Source of the DNA: Mugil cephalus
Lineage: Eukaryota > Chordata > Actinopteri > Mugiliformes > Mugilidae
Length of the DNA: 64,000 bases
NCBI RefSeq assembly: GCF_022458985.1
Contig: NC_061777.1
Span: forward strand, 14,969,668 to 15,033,667
Direction of reading: 5' to 3'
This document shows, piece after piece, positions 33,357-44,497 of the stretch. The notes under the pieces were generated by a model. The model had not been told where the DNA came from and did no database searches. It saw only the letters and a program-made list of their open reading frames with translations. Numbering within the stretch: position 1 is the first letter of the stretch; the number at the start of each line of letters is the position of its first letter. The position numbers were made by a program, and so were the translations under genes.

Positions 33357-36300
33357 ATGTCCAACACCGTCAAAAGGCTGGAAGTGACATATAGTCCCGT
33401 CAATGAGAGCAACACTTTCACCAACGGCGACATCATCTACGGCCAGGTCACGCTGGAAGTGGCCAAAGAGTGCAAAATAGAGTCGCTGTCCATTAAATTC
33501 AAGGGGAAAGCTGATGTGTTGTGGAGCGAGAGGCACGGCAAAACCACTGTTGTGTACCACTCCAAAGACAAGTACTTCAGCGTGAAACAGTACTTCATCC
33601 GGAACAAAAATTACGAAGGTAAGTTTGCTTGCACCGAATCTACAGGCAAAAGTAAAATGTTCAATAATTTAGGTTGCACCAGGATGCACGCAAAGACCGA
33701 CATTACAAAACGTTAAGACGACAGCAGCCCCTCCCCTCGAATGCAAATCAGATGTAATCAGATCTCCTCTGCTCGGTTTTGTGGACTGAACTGCATCCAT
33801 GTAGCGTTTGCAGGGATTTAATAAAGCCTTGTTCACAGGAAAGACTGGAAAACTGGTAAAACTGCAACAAAATACACTGGAAGCGGCATGGGCACGCACA
33901 GAAATAGTGGCAACATCAAATTTTCAAATTTTTGTTTCTTCAGACAGCACACTTGTTAAAGGGAAAGGCAAGGTTGTTGAGTTGACATTTTGATGGGAAG
34001 CAAAGAAAATATGGTATGATCCAAATATCAAGAATCAAACTCAGAATACTATTATATATTAATCCTTCGCTACTTTTGTTTTGTTGGTTCAATAAATGGA
34101 CAGTTGCAAGAAGATAAGAGTAAATTAACAGTATGACTATATATATATAAATGTAGCATGCATCAAAACTAAAAAAAAAAGTATTTACCATTTACATTGG
34201 ATGATTAACTTCAGTTATTAAAAAATGGTTGAATCAGTGAGTCTAATTATGACCATAGCCATTTTAGTAATCTGATGGGTAAAATTCTCTTTTTTAGCAT
34301 CAGAAATGTGAGCACTTTTTTAGACCAGCTGTTAATCAATATTTAAGAAAATAATCAGCGGAATGGTAGTTTTAAACCGTCACTTTTTTCAGACTGAATT
34401 ATTGTGACATTACCCAGTCTCAATAACGGAAGCTGGTAATTCAGTTTGCTGCTTTTTCTTCAGGGGATGAAGAACGAACACTGATAACAAACCAGACTGG
34501 AGAAACATGTAAGTACATCATGTTTGATGCACTAATATTTGTAACCATGTCTGTGTGTCGTGGCTGAAACACGGCCATGTCTGTGTGCCGTGTTTCAGTC
34601 ACGACACACAGACATGGATCATAAATATATTAGTGCAGCTTGGTTGGATTATTACATTATAGGCTTAAGTGAACTGATGGCTCAAGTACTTGCCGACCGC
34701 TCCCATGTCCAGTTACAAATCATAAGCAGCCCCCAGAGATGCAGACTCAGTGCCGCAAACATGTCTTTCTCTACACATCTACGAAGATGCTTGAAGGAAA
34801 AACATTCTTGGAAGTCTACATTAAATCTATTCGATTCAAACGGGAAAAATAAAACCTTCATCTACAATCAGCATTTGTGAGGATTCTTAAATGTGAACAT
34901 CTTCTTTCTTTTCCACTCACGAATATATTTATAATATGTTCTTGTTGCTTTTTCAGACAGCAATGTTGTTGCACCAGGGGTCCATGTCTACCCCTTCTCT
35001 TTTCAGTTCCCTGTACAGTAAGTAACAATCCGCTGGTTTTAATATAATTAGTTGTGAAAACTTTATGACATTTGGTCAGATCTCTTTCTAAGATACAATT
35101 ACGATGGAATGAGCTGTTTTAACCAATTAGATAATTGTATAGTTCTTGTCCATACTGAGCACATCTTTCTTATTGTGCAGCTTATTTGGGGCTACTAGAT
35201 CCCAAACTGATCTGTTGAAGTTCCTCTCCTCAACTCATAAGACAGTTACTCTAAGTACTGAAGTAAATCTGCTACAGTTTCTTTAAACTGGCAAAAGTTG
35301 CAATTTGAGGTGGCCTGGGAAGACCTGGACCCAATACATGTGATCCCGATCCTGAAATCTTAAACCAAGGAATCTTGCCCAGGTTTATGATAAAACAAAG
35401 TATGTAAAAACCTGTATGGTATTAGCTTAACAATCAGTCATTTTGTGGTCATTTTAGAGTTGGTCTCCATTGTTAGCTTTGTTAGATTTTATTTGAACAG
35501 GTTCCACTAATCTCTCCTGTAAGGCCATGTTGTTTATTTTCCAGCTCACAAAATGTCAATGTTTGCCTGTGCTTGTGCATTAGGAATATACCCTCCACAT
35601 TCAAAGGTTCTGTTGGGAAAATTATATACCTGCTGGAAGCCTCGCTGAGCAGATCGATGAGGATTAGCAAGAAAGAGTCGGTTAAAGTCACGTTTGTGGC
35701 AAGACCAGACCTTAACATCGTCCCTGAGCTGATGGTAGGCACCCTCTCACAGTTAGGCCCAGAAACAGATCACACACACAGATCACACAATCTCCATGAT
35801 TTGTTCTCTGCATGCCGCCACATTGGATTTGAAATGAAACAACTAAGATGCAATGGCAGTGCAGACTTTCAGGTTTTGTTAAACAAAAACATCCTGTGAA
35901 ACGTTAAGGAATAGAAACCATTTTTAAACAAAGTCTCCTCATTTTAGGGGCTCAAAAATAACTGGACAAATTAACAATACCATGATAAGTAAGTAATAAA
36001 AGTAATAAAAGTTTAAGTATTGTTGAGAATCCTTCGCTGGTAATGACCCTGAAGCCTGGAGCCCGTGGACATCACCAAAACGCTGGTTTTCCTCCTCTGT
36101 GATGCTTTGCAAGACGTTTACTACTGGTGTCTTCTGATGTGCCAATTCTGTTTTTGAGGCTTATGAATTGTTTGCACTTTGGGGCGAACCCTCTGTGTTT
36201 ACTCTCACAAAGTCTTCTGTTTATTGTAAACTTAGATACTTATACACCTACTTCCTGGAGAGTGCTCTTTGACTTGGTTGGATGTTGTGAAAGTTTTTTT

Positions 36301-38353
36301 TTTCTTCAGTATGAAAAAGATCCTGCGATCATCCACCACTGTTGTCTTCCATAGACGTCCAGACCTTTTTGAGTTCCCGAGCTCACGACTGTGCTCTTCT
36401 TTTTTTTTTCCTTCAGAACTTACCAAACTGTTGATTTGGCCACTGCTAACATTTCAGCCATCTCTCTGATGATTTTTTTTGTTTGTTTGTTTGTTTTGTT
36501 TTTGTCTGGTCTGTTATACTTTCATTGAGATCTCCTTTGACCACATGTTGTGGGTTCGCAGCAATAGCCTCCAAATGCAAATGCCTCACCTGGAATCAAC
36601 TCCAGACTGTTTACCTGTTTAAATAGCAATAGTCCCCACAGCCCATATAATGGTTTCTGAGTCAACTGTCCACTTTTGGTCCCTTGCATAAGAGGCGGCT
36701 ACATATGAAAGAGCTTTAATTCTTAAACCCTTCCTCCAATTTGGATGTAAATACAACTGAAAGTCTGCACGTTAAGACCATATTGATTGTATACTTGTAT
36801 CTTTAACATGTTTTGGTGTACAGCTAAGATAACAAAATCTGTGTCCAAATAAAAGTGGACCTAATTGTACATTGCTACTTATTTTTATTTTACTTTAATC
36901 TCATTTTATTTATCTTTCTTGTGGTTTTTATGAGTGTTTACTTTTATGGGCAGCGAAACTACAGCCACAAAGTAATTTCCCTCGTGGATCATTAAAGTTG
37001 TCTAAGTGTAGACTGGTGGTAAATTCCAGTCATTGTTTACTACCGGCATGGACATGTACAAATAAAATGTCCCATGCAAATGAGTTTTGGCATTCGGTCA
37101 AAACTCAAGGAACTGAAGAAACATTAAACATTCATGGCATTTTGTTAATGCCAAATCTCTTCGGCTTCTTTATACTTGCTATGGTATATAAACTTGATAT
37201 GGTTGACATAATATTTATGTGTGATCTGGTAAAGGTTATTTCATATTTGTGAGTTTTTGTGTTGCATTCATTAATCTAGTTTTCTTTCAGGCGCCACAGC
37301 ATGAGTCTAAGGATAAGAAAATGAAGGTGTTCACCTCGGGAACTGTAGCCATGGACGTGGATATTGAAAAAACTGGTTTCTTCCAAGGTGAGAGCACTTC
37401 AGTGGGATAATGACACTTACTGGTGTCATGTCTAGGCTGGTTTGACATTTCTGTTCTGTGTTCCAGGTGAAGGATTAAAGGTTTTGGCATCCATTCAGAA
37501 CAATTCGTCCCGTGAGATAAAGCCCAAGTACTGCATTTACAGGAAGCACAGCTTCTTTGCCCAGGGGAAGAGAAGGGTGAATACGGAAGACCTCCTTAAA
37601 GAGGTGGGAGATCCCATCCCTCCGTCTTCTAAAGAAAACGTCACGAGGGTCATTACCATTCCTCGTGACGTGGAGCCCTCCATTCACAACTGCAGCATCA
37701 TTAAAGTAGAGCACAGACTGAGGGTAAGTAGCTACATGATAAAGGGCAATCGCACTAATAAACTCTTACAGATGTTGCACTAAAATGAAAAATGAACGGT
37801 GGAATCATATCGGGTAAATTTATTTCCCTCGGCTGTCTGGTTCTTGGACACAAGCTCGTCCTTAGATTCTACACATCTGTCACACTTCTGTCCAAATTCT
37901 TTGAGCTGGAGAATGCTTTTGAATGCATCCTGCTCTCATTGTTCTATATGTTTCCTGAGGCACTCGGGTAGTACGTTTGTTAGGTTAGGTGACACCCTCG
38001 GGGATTAAGCGGTTTTAAACTCTGAAAAAAGTGCCAAAAAATGCTCAAATAAATACTCCGTAACATAGGAAAATTGTTTCCCACAGGTTTACCTGGATGT
38101 CAAGTATGCTTCGGACCCAGAAATCAAATTTCCCATTGTCATCCTCCTGGCCCCTGAGGTCCCTGCTATGGCACCACCGCCTGCCGCTGCTAGTGGCTAT
38201 GGATTTGAACCATTTGGAAATCCACACCCTCCAGCCTGGGGTATGGCACCACCACAGCCACCAACCGCGGCCCAAGCTTCAGATCTTCCTCCTCCTTATG
38301 CAGCGTACGAAATGTACCCTTCTCTGAACAACTTTGGCCAAAAACATCAGTGA
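33357..38353 (+). CDS. Alpha-arrestin D (ARRDC3-like) with microexon and PPPY tail
   Basis: Seven exons: 33357-33618, 34464-34508, 34957-35017, 35584-35734, 37291-37387, 37467-37723, 38087-38353; 1140 nt, 379 aa. It starts MSNTVKRLEVTYSPVNESN within a good initiation context (gcc before ATG). N-domain about residues 8-170, C-domain about 185-325. Exon 2 is a 45-nt, 15-codon microexon (residues GDEERTLITNQTGE) flanked by phase-1 introns and absent from every other gene in the cluster; it lengthens the loop before VHVYPFSFQFPVQ. The C-domain has VFTSGTVAMDVDIEKTGFFQ and EIKPKYCIYRKHSFFAQGKR. The tail is proline-rich with PPPY at about 359-362 in PPPYAAYEMYP. Expected role: cytosolic adaptor linking NEDD4-type ligases to membrane cargo (family knowledge). 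From intron 1 onwards the gene is duplicated next door with almost no change. Confidence 0.92.
34545..34617. repeat. 30-bp hairpin in D intron 2
   Basis: Arms 34545-34574 and 34588-34617 pair with a single mismatch around a 13-nt loop; the loop itself repeats the start of the left arm (ccatgtctgtgtg). It lies 37 bp after the donor of the microexon. The same hairpin is at 39877-39949 in D'. Confidence 0.9.
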
Positions 38354-39054
38354 CGTGACTGAAAAGATGCATGGACATTTAAGTAATTAGGTAAAGCGAC
38401 AGAGAATTCAATATTATATACAGACATATATACGTATACATCGCCATTGCCTAAATGCCTTTAAAATATGTTTATATTAAGTGTTTGGCATTAAAGCATC
38501 TGCTTCTGTTTGTATCCATCTATTGTACTGAAATTCATTTAAAATATCTGAATACACAAAACAAATACAACACATCATTGGGTAATTTACCTAAAAACAT
38601 TCACAATTAAATAAAGCCAGCAGTCCATAAAATTAACAGAAAGCCTATACCAAAGCAAAGGAAAAGTAATAAAACCTCTATGTGAAATGATGAAATCATT
38701 TCATTTTATTTCCCTTCGTCCACAGAACTAAACAGGAAAATTGTGGTTGAGGCGAAGTGACACCTTTAGTTTAGATTTAAACCACAGTTGACACTTCACA
38801 TGCTTCACACAGATCTAAACTGGTTCATCCCTTTGACTGAAATATATTAAACATCACACTGAACACACAACAGCTGCGAATTCGAATGGAAAATTCCTCA
38901 TGTGACTCTGAGAATCTCACCAGAAATCTGGAATAAAACAGCCCGTCTGAGCGAGCATGCTGCTGGTTTTACCACAGCATTGTTTGCTTTTTGCTTTAAC
39001 CATCTGCAGGTTACAGGAAAAACAAGTTGAACAAGATTTGCATTCTGCAGGCCA

Positions 39055-39062
39055 TATAAAAA
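39055..39062 (+). promoter_or_regulatory. Duplicated copy of the E core promoter (TATAAAAA)
   Basis: Identical to the TATA of E at 44386-44393 including at least 700 bp upstream of it, brought here by the 5.33-kb duplication. Sequence identity ends 38 bp after the TATA at 39100, just beyond the expected transcription start. It lies about 740 bp upstream of D' exon 2. Confidence 0.55.
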
Positions 39063-39082
39063 CAGCAAAGAGCAGTTGTGCA

Positions 39083-39113
39083 AGTCATTCCTCGCTTGAG
39101 GAATGACTTTTTT
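39083..39113. other. Junction of the 5.33-kb duplication with fold-back insert
   Basis: Left unit ends ...GTCATTCCTCGCTTGAG (39100). It is followed by gaatgac, which together with GAG makes GAGGAATGAC, the exact reverse complement of GTCATTCCTC 4 nt earlier. Then comes a T run, and the right unit starts at GTGGACTG (39114). The original right edge (44431) and left edge (33777) lack the insert. The T run gives about 4 bp of microhomology with the left edge. Confidence 0.85.
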
Positions 39114-39795
39114 GTGGACTGAACTGCATCCATGTAGCGTTTGCAGGGATTTAATAAAGCCTTGTTCACAGGAAAGACTGGAAAACTGGTAAAACTGCAA
39201 CAAAATACACTGGAAGCGGCATGGGCACGCACAGAAATAGTGGCAACATCAAATTTTCAAATTTTTGTTTCTTCAGACAGCACACTTGTTAAAGGGAAAG
39301 GCAAGGTTGTTGAGTTGACATTTTGATGGGAAGCAAAGAAAATATGGTATGATCCAAATATCAAGAATCAAACTCAGAATACTATTATATATTAATCCTT
39401 CGCTACTTTTGTTTTGTTGGTTCAATAAATGGACAGTTGCAAGAAGATAAGAGTAAATTAACAGTATGACTATATATATATAAATGTAGCATGCATCAAA
39501 ACTAAAAAAAAAAGTATTTACCATTTACATTGGATGATTAACTTCAGTTATTAAAAAATGGTTGAATCAGTGAGTCTAATTATGACCATAGCCATTTTAG
39601 TAATCTGATGGGTAAAATTCTCTTTTTTAGCATCAGAAATGTGAGCACTTTTTTAGACCAGCTGTTAATCAATATTTAAGAAAATAATCAGCGGAATGGT
39701 AGTTTTAAACCGTCACTTTTTTCAGACTGAATTATTGTGACATTACCCAGTCTCAATACGGAAGCTGGTAATTCAGTTTGCTGCTTTTTCTTCAG

Positions 39796-42700
39796 GGGAT
39801 GAAGAACGAACACTGATAACAAACCAGACTGGAGAAACATGTAAGTACATCATGTTTGATGCACTAATATTTGTAACCATGTCTGTGTGTCGTGGCTGAA
39901 ACACGGCCATGTCTGTGTGCCGTGTTTCAGTCACGACACACAGACATGGATCATAAATATATTAGTGCAGCTTGGTTGGATTATTACATTATAGGCTTAA
40001 GTGAACTGATGGCTCAAGTACTTGCCGACCGCTCCCATGTCCAGTTACAAATCATAAGCAGCCCCCAGAGATGCAGACTCAGTGCCGCAAACATGTCTTT
40101 CTCTACACATCTACGAAGATGCTTGAAGGAAAAACATTCTTGGAAGTCTACATTAAATCTATTCGATTCAAACAGGAAAAATAAAACCTTCATCTACAAT
40201 CAGCATTTGTGAGGATTCTTAAATGTGAACATCTTCTTTCTTTTCCACTCACGAATATATTTATAATATGTTCTTGTTGCTTTTTCAGACAGCAATGTTG
40301 TTGCACCAGGGGTCCATGTCTACCCCTTCTCTTTTCAGTTCCCTGTACAGTAAGTAACAATCCGCTGGTTTTAATATAATTAGTTGTGAAAACTTTATGA
40401 CATTTGGTCAGATCTCTTTCTAAGATACAATTACGATGGAATGAGCTGTTTTAACCAATTAGATAATTGTATAGTTCTTGTCCATACTGAGCACATCTTT
40501 CTTATTGTGCAGCTTATTTGGGGCTACTAGATCCCAAACTGATCTGTTGAAGTTCCTCTCCTCAACTCATAAGACAGTTACTCTAAGTACTGAAGTAAAT
40601 CTGCTACAGTTTCTTTAAACTGGCAAAAGTTGCAATTTGAGGTGGCCTGGGAAGACCTGGACCCAATACATGTGATCCCGATCCTGAAATCTTAAACCAA
40701 GGAATCTTGCCCAGGTTTATGATAAAACAAAGTATGTAAAAACCTGTATGGTATTAGCTTAACAATCAGTCATTTTGTGGTCATTTTAGAGTTGGTCTCC
40801 ATTGTTAGCTTTGTTAGATTTTATTTGAACAGGTTCCACTAATCTCTCCTGTAAGGCCATGTTGTTTATTTTCCAGCTCACAAAATGTCAATGTTTGCCT
40901 GTGCTTGTGCATTAGGAATATACCCTCCACATTCAAAGGTTCTGTTGGGAAAATTATATACCTGCTGGAAGCCTCGCTGAGCAGATCGATGAGGATTAGC
41001 AAGAAAGAGTCGGTTAAAGTCACGTTTGTGGCAAGACCAGACCTTAACATCGTCCCTGAGCTGATGGTAGGCACCCTCTCACAGTTAGGCCCAGAAACAG
41101 ATCACACACACAGATCACACAATCTCCATGATTTGTTCTCTGCATGCCGCCACATTGGATTTGAAATGAAACAACTAAGATGCAATGGCAGTGCAGACTT
41201 TCAGGTTTTGTTAAACAAAAACATCCTGTGAAACGTTAAGGAATAGAAACCATTTTTAAACAAAGTCTCCTCATTTTAGGGGCTCAAAAATAACTGGACA
41301 AATTAACAATACCATGATAAGTAAGTAATAAAAGTAATAAAAGTTTAAGTATTGTTGAGAATCCTTCGCTGGTAATGACCCTGAAGCCTGGAGCCCGTGG
41401 ACATCACCAAAACGCTGGTTTTCCTCCTCTGTGATGCTTTGCAAGACGTTTACTACTGGTGTCTTCTGATGTGCCAATTCTGTTTTTGAGGCTTATGAAT
41501 TGTTTGCACTTTGGGGCGAACCCTCTGTGTTTACTCTCACAAAGTCTTCTGTTTATTGTAAACTTAGATACTTATACACCTACTTCCTGGAGAGTGCTCT
41601 TTGACTTGGTTGGATGTTGTGAAAGTTTTTTTTTTCTTCAGTATGAAAAAGATCCTGCGATCATCCACCACTGTTGTCTTCCATAGACGTCCAGACCTTT
41701 TTGAGTTCCCGAGCTCACGACTGTGCTCTTCTTTTTTTTTTCCTTCAGAACTTACCAAACTGTTGATTTGGCCACTGCTAACATTTCAGCCATCTCTCTG
41801 ATGATTTTTTTTGTTTGTTTGTTTGTTTTGTTTTTGTCTGGTCTGTTATACTTTCATTGAGATCTCCTTTGACCACATGTTGTGGGTTCGCAGCAATAGC
41901 CTCCAAATGCAAATGCCTCACCTGGAATCAACTCCAGACTGTTTACCTGTTTAAATAGCAATAGTCCCCACAGCCCATATAATGGTTTCTGAGTCAACTG
42001 TCCACTTTTGGTCCCTTGCATAAGAGGCGGCTACATATGAAAGAGCTTTAATTCTTAAACCCTTCCTCCAATTTGGATGTAAATACAACTGAAAGTCTGC
42101 ACGTTAAGACCATATTGATTGTATACTTGTATCTTTAACATGTTTTGGTGTACAGCTAAGATAACAAAATCTGTGTCCAAATAAAAGTGGACCTAATTGT
42201 ACATTGCTACTTATTTTTATTTTACTTTAATCTCATTTTATTTATCTTTCTTGTGGTTTTTATGAGTGTTTACTTTTATGGGCAGCGAAACTACAGCCAC
42301 AAAGTAATTTCCCTCGTGGATCATTAAAGTTGTCTAAGTGTAGACTGGTGGTAAATTCCAGTCATTGTTTACTACCGGCATGGACATGTACAAATAAAAT
42401 GTCCCATGCAAATGAGTTTTGGCATTCGGTCAAAACTCAAGGAACTGAAGAAACATTAAACATTCATGGCATTTTGTTAATGCCAAATCTCTTCGGCTTC
42501 TTTATACTTGCTATGGTATATAAACTTGATATGGTTGACATAATATTTATGTGTGATCTGGTAAAGGTTATTTCATATTTGTGAGTTTTTGTGTTGCATT
42601 CATTAATCTAGTTTTCTTTCAGGCGCCACAGCATGAGTCTAAGGATAAGAAAATGAAGGTGTTCACCTCGGGAACTGTAGCCATGGACGTGGATATTGAA

Positions 42701-43684
42701 AAAACTGGTTTCTTCCAAGGTGAGAGCACTTCAGTGGGATAATGACACTTACTGGTGTCATGTCTAGGCTGGTTTGACATTTCTGTTCTGTGTTCCAGGT
42801 GAAGGATTAAAGGTTTTGGCATCCATTCAGAACAATTCGTCCGTGAGATAAAGCCCAAGTACTGCATTTACAGGAAGCACAGCTTCTTTGCCCAGGGGAA
42901 GAGAAGGGTGAATACGGAAGACCTCCTTAAAGAGGTGGGAGATCCCATCCCTCCGTCTTCTAAAGAAAACGTCACGAGGGTCATTACCATTCCTCGTGAC
43001 GTGGAGCCCTCCATTCACAACTGCAGCATCATTAAAGTAGAGCACAGACTGAGGGTAAGTAGCTACATGATAAAGGGCAATCGCACTAATAAACTCTTAC
43101 AGATGTTGCACTAAAATGAAAAATGAACGGTGGAATCATATCGGGTAAATTTATTTCCCTCGGCTGTCTGGTTCTTGGACACAAGCTCGTCCTTAGATTC
43201 TACACATCTGTCACACTTCTGTCCAAATTCTTTGAGCTGGAGAATGCTTTTGAATGCATCCTGCTCTCATTGTTCTATATGTTTCCTGAGGCACTCGGGT
43301 AGTACGTTTGTTAGGTTAGGTGACACCCTCGGGGATTAAGCGGTTTTAAACTCTGAAAAAAGTGCCAAAAAATGCTCAAATAAATACTCCGTAACATAGG
43401 AAAATTGTTTCCCACAGGTTTACCTGGATGTCAAGTATGCTTCGGACCCAGAAATCAAATTTCCCATTGTCATCCTCCTGGCCCCTGAGGTCCCTGCTAT
43501 GGCACCACCGCCTGCCGCTGCTAGTGGCTATGGATTTGAACCATTTGGAAATCCACACCCTCCAGCCTGGGGTATGGCACCACCACAGCCACCAACCGCG
43601 GCCCAAGCTTCAGATCTTCCTCCTCCTTATGCAGCGTACGAAATGTACCCTTCTCTGAACAACTTTGGCCAAAAACATCAGTGA
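39796..43684 (+). pseudogene. D', headless copy of alpha-arrestin D (exons 2-7)
   Basis: Exon equivalents at 39796-39840, 40289-40349, 40916-41066, 42623-42719, 42799-43054 and 43418-43684, each with intact splice sites. There is no first exon: the duplication began in intron 1, so the first 87 residues, including the N-terminal strands of the arrestin N-domain, are missing. In the copy of exon 6 one C is absent (ATTCGTCCGTGAG against ATTCGTCCCGTGAG), which shifts the frame early in the C-domain. As the sequence stands this is a pseudogene. The near-identity to D means the indel could be a sequencing error, but the lack of exon 1 could not. Alternative: exons 2-7 serve as extra downstream exons spliced to D exon 1, or are transcribed from the duplicated E promoter at 39055. 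Confidence 0.85.
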
Positions 43685-44385
43685 CGTGACTGAAAAGATG
43701 CATGGACATTTAAGTAATTAGGTAAAGCGACAGAGAATTCAATATTATATACAGACATATATACGTATACATCGCCATTGCCTAAATGCCTTTAAAATAT
43801 GTTTATATTAAGTGTTTGGCATTAAAGCATCTGCTTCTGTTTGTATCCATCTATTGTACTGAAATTCATTTAAAATATCTGAATACACAAAACAAATACA
43901 ACACATCATTGGGTAATTTACCTAAAAACATTCACAATTAAATAAAGCCAGCAGTCCATAAAATTAACAGAAAGCCTATACCAAAGCAAAGGAAAAGTAA
44001 TAAAACCTCTATGTGAAATGATGAAATCATTTCATTTTATTTCCCTTCGTCCACAGAACTAAACAGGAAAATTGTGGTTGAGGCGAAGTGACACCTTTAG
44101 TTTAGATTTAAACCACAGTTGACACTTCACATGCTTCACACAGATCTAAACTGGTTCATCCCTTTGACTGAAATATATTAAACATCACACTGAACACACA
44201 ACAGCTGCGAATTCGAATGGAAAATTCCTCATGTGACTCTGAGAATCTCACCAGAAATCTGGAATAAAACAGCCCGTCTGAGCGAGCATGCTGCTGGTTT
44301 TACCACAGCATTGTTTGCTTTTTGCTTTAACCATCTGCAGGTTACAGGAAAAACAAGTTGAACAAGATTTGCATTCTGCAGGCCA

Positions 44386-44393
44386 TATAAAAA
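44386..44393 (+). promoter_or_regulatory. Putative TATA box of E
   Basis: TATAAAAA 112 bp upstream of the E start codon in an otherwise mixed-composition region. A start near 44416 and a 5' untranslated region of about 80 nt are inferred. Confidence 0.55.
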
Positions 44394-44497
44394 CAGCAAA
44401 GAGCAGTTGTGCAAGTCATTCCTCGCTTGAGTTTTTGTTTGGTTTTTCGAAAGTGTTACATTTTTACCAGGGATTTATATTTTTTTCTCTGTGGAAA

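Larger units (their letters stand above)
33777..39100 (+). repeat. Recent 5.33-kb tandem duplication, left unit
   Basis: From the middle of D intron 1 to about 750 bp past the D stop. Matches 39108-44431 at an offset of 5333, then 5332, then 5331 bp. Reading the two side by side I noticed only three differences: one base missing near 39763, G/A at 34840 against 40172, and one C missing near 42841. That is over 99.9 percent identity. Confidence 0.95.
39108..44431 (+). repeat. Recent 5.33-kb tandem duplication, right unit
   Basis: Second copy of 33777-39100. It ends 67 bp before the start codon of E and so contains the native E promoter. Confidence 0.95.

Noticed and set aside
34560-34880. 106-codon + frame inside D intron 2, repeated at 39892-40212
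   Set aside because: It overlaps the hairpin and lies between two well-supported exons; the repeat is only due to the 5.33-kb duplication. No similarity to known proteins.
33357-43684. D and D' as two complete, independent genes
   Set aside because: No second exon 1 exists between 38354 and 39796; that interval is the copy of the E 5' flank joined to a part of D intron 1.
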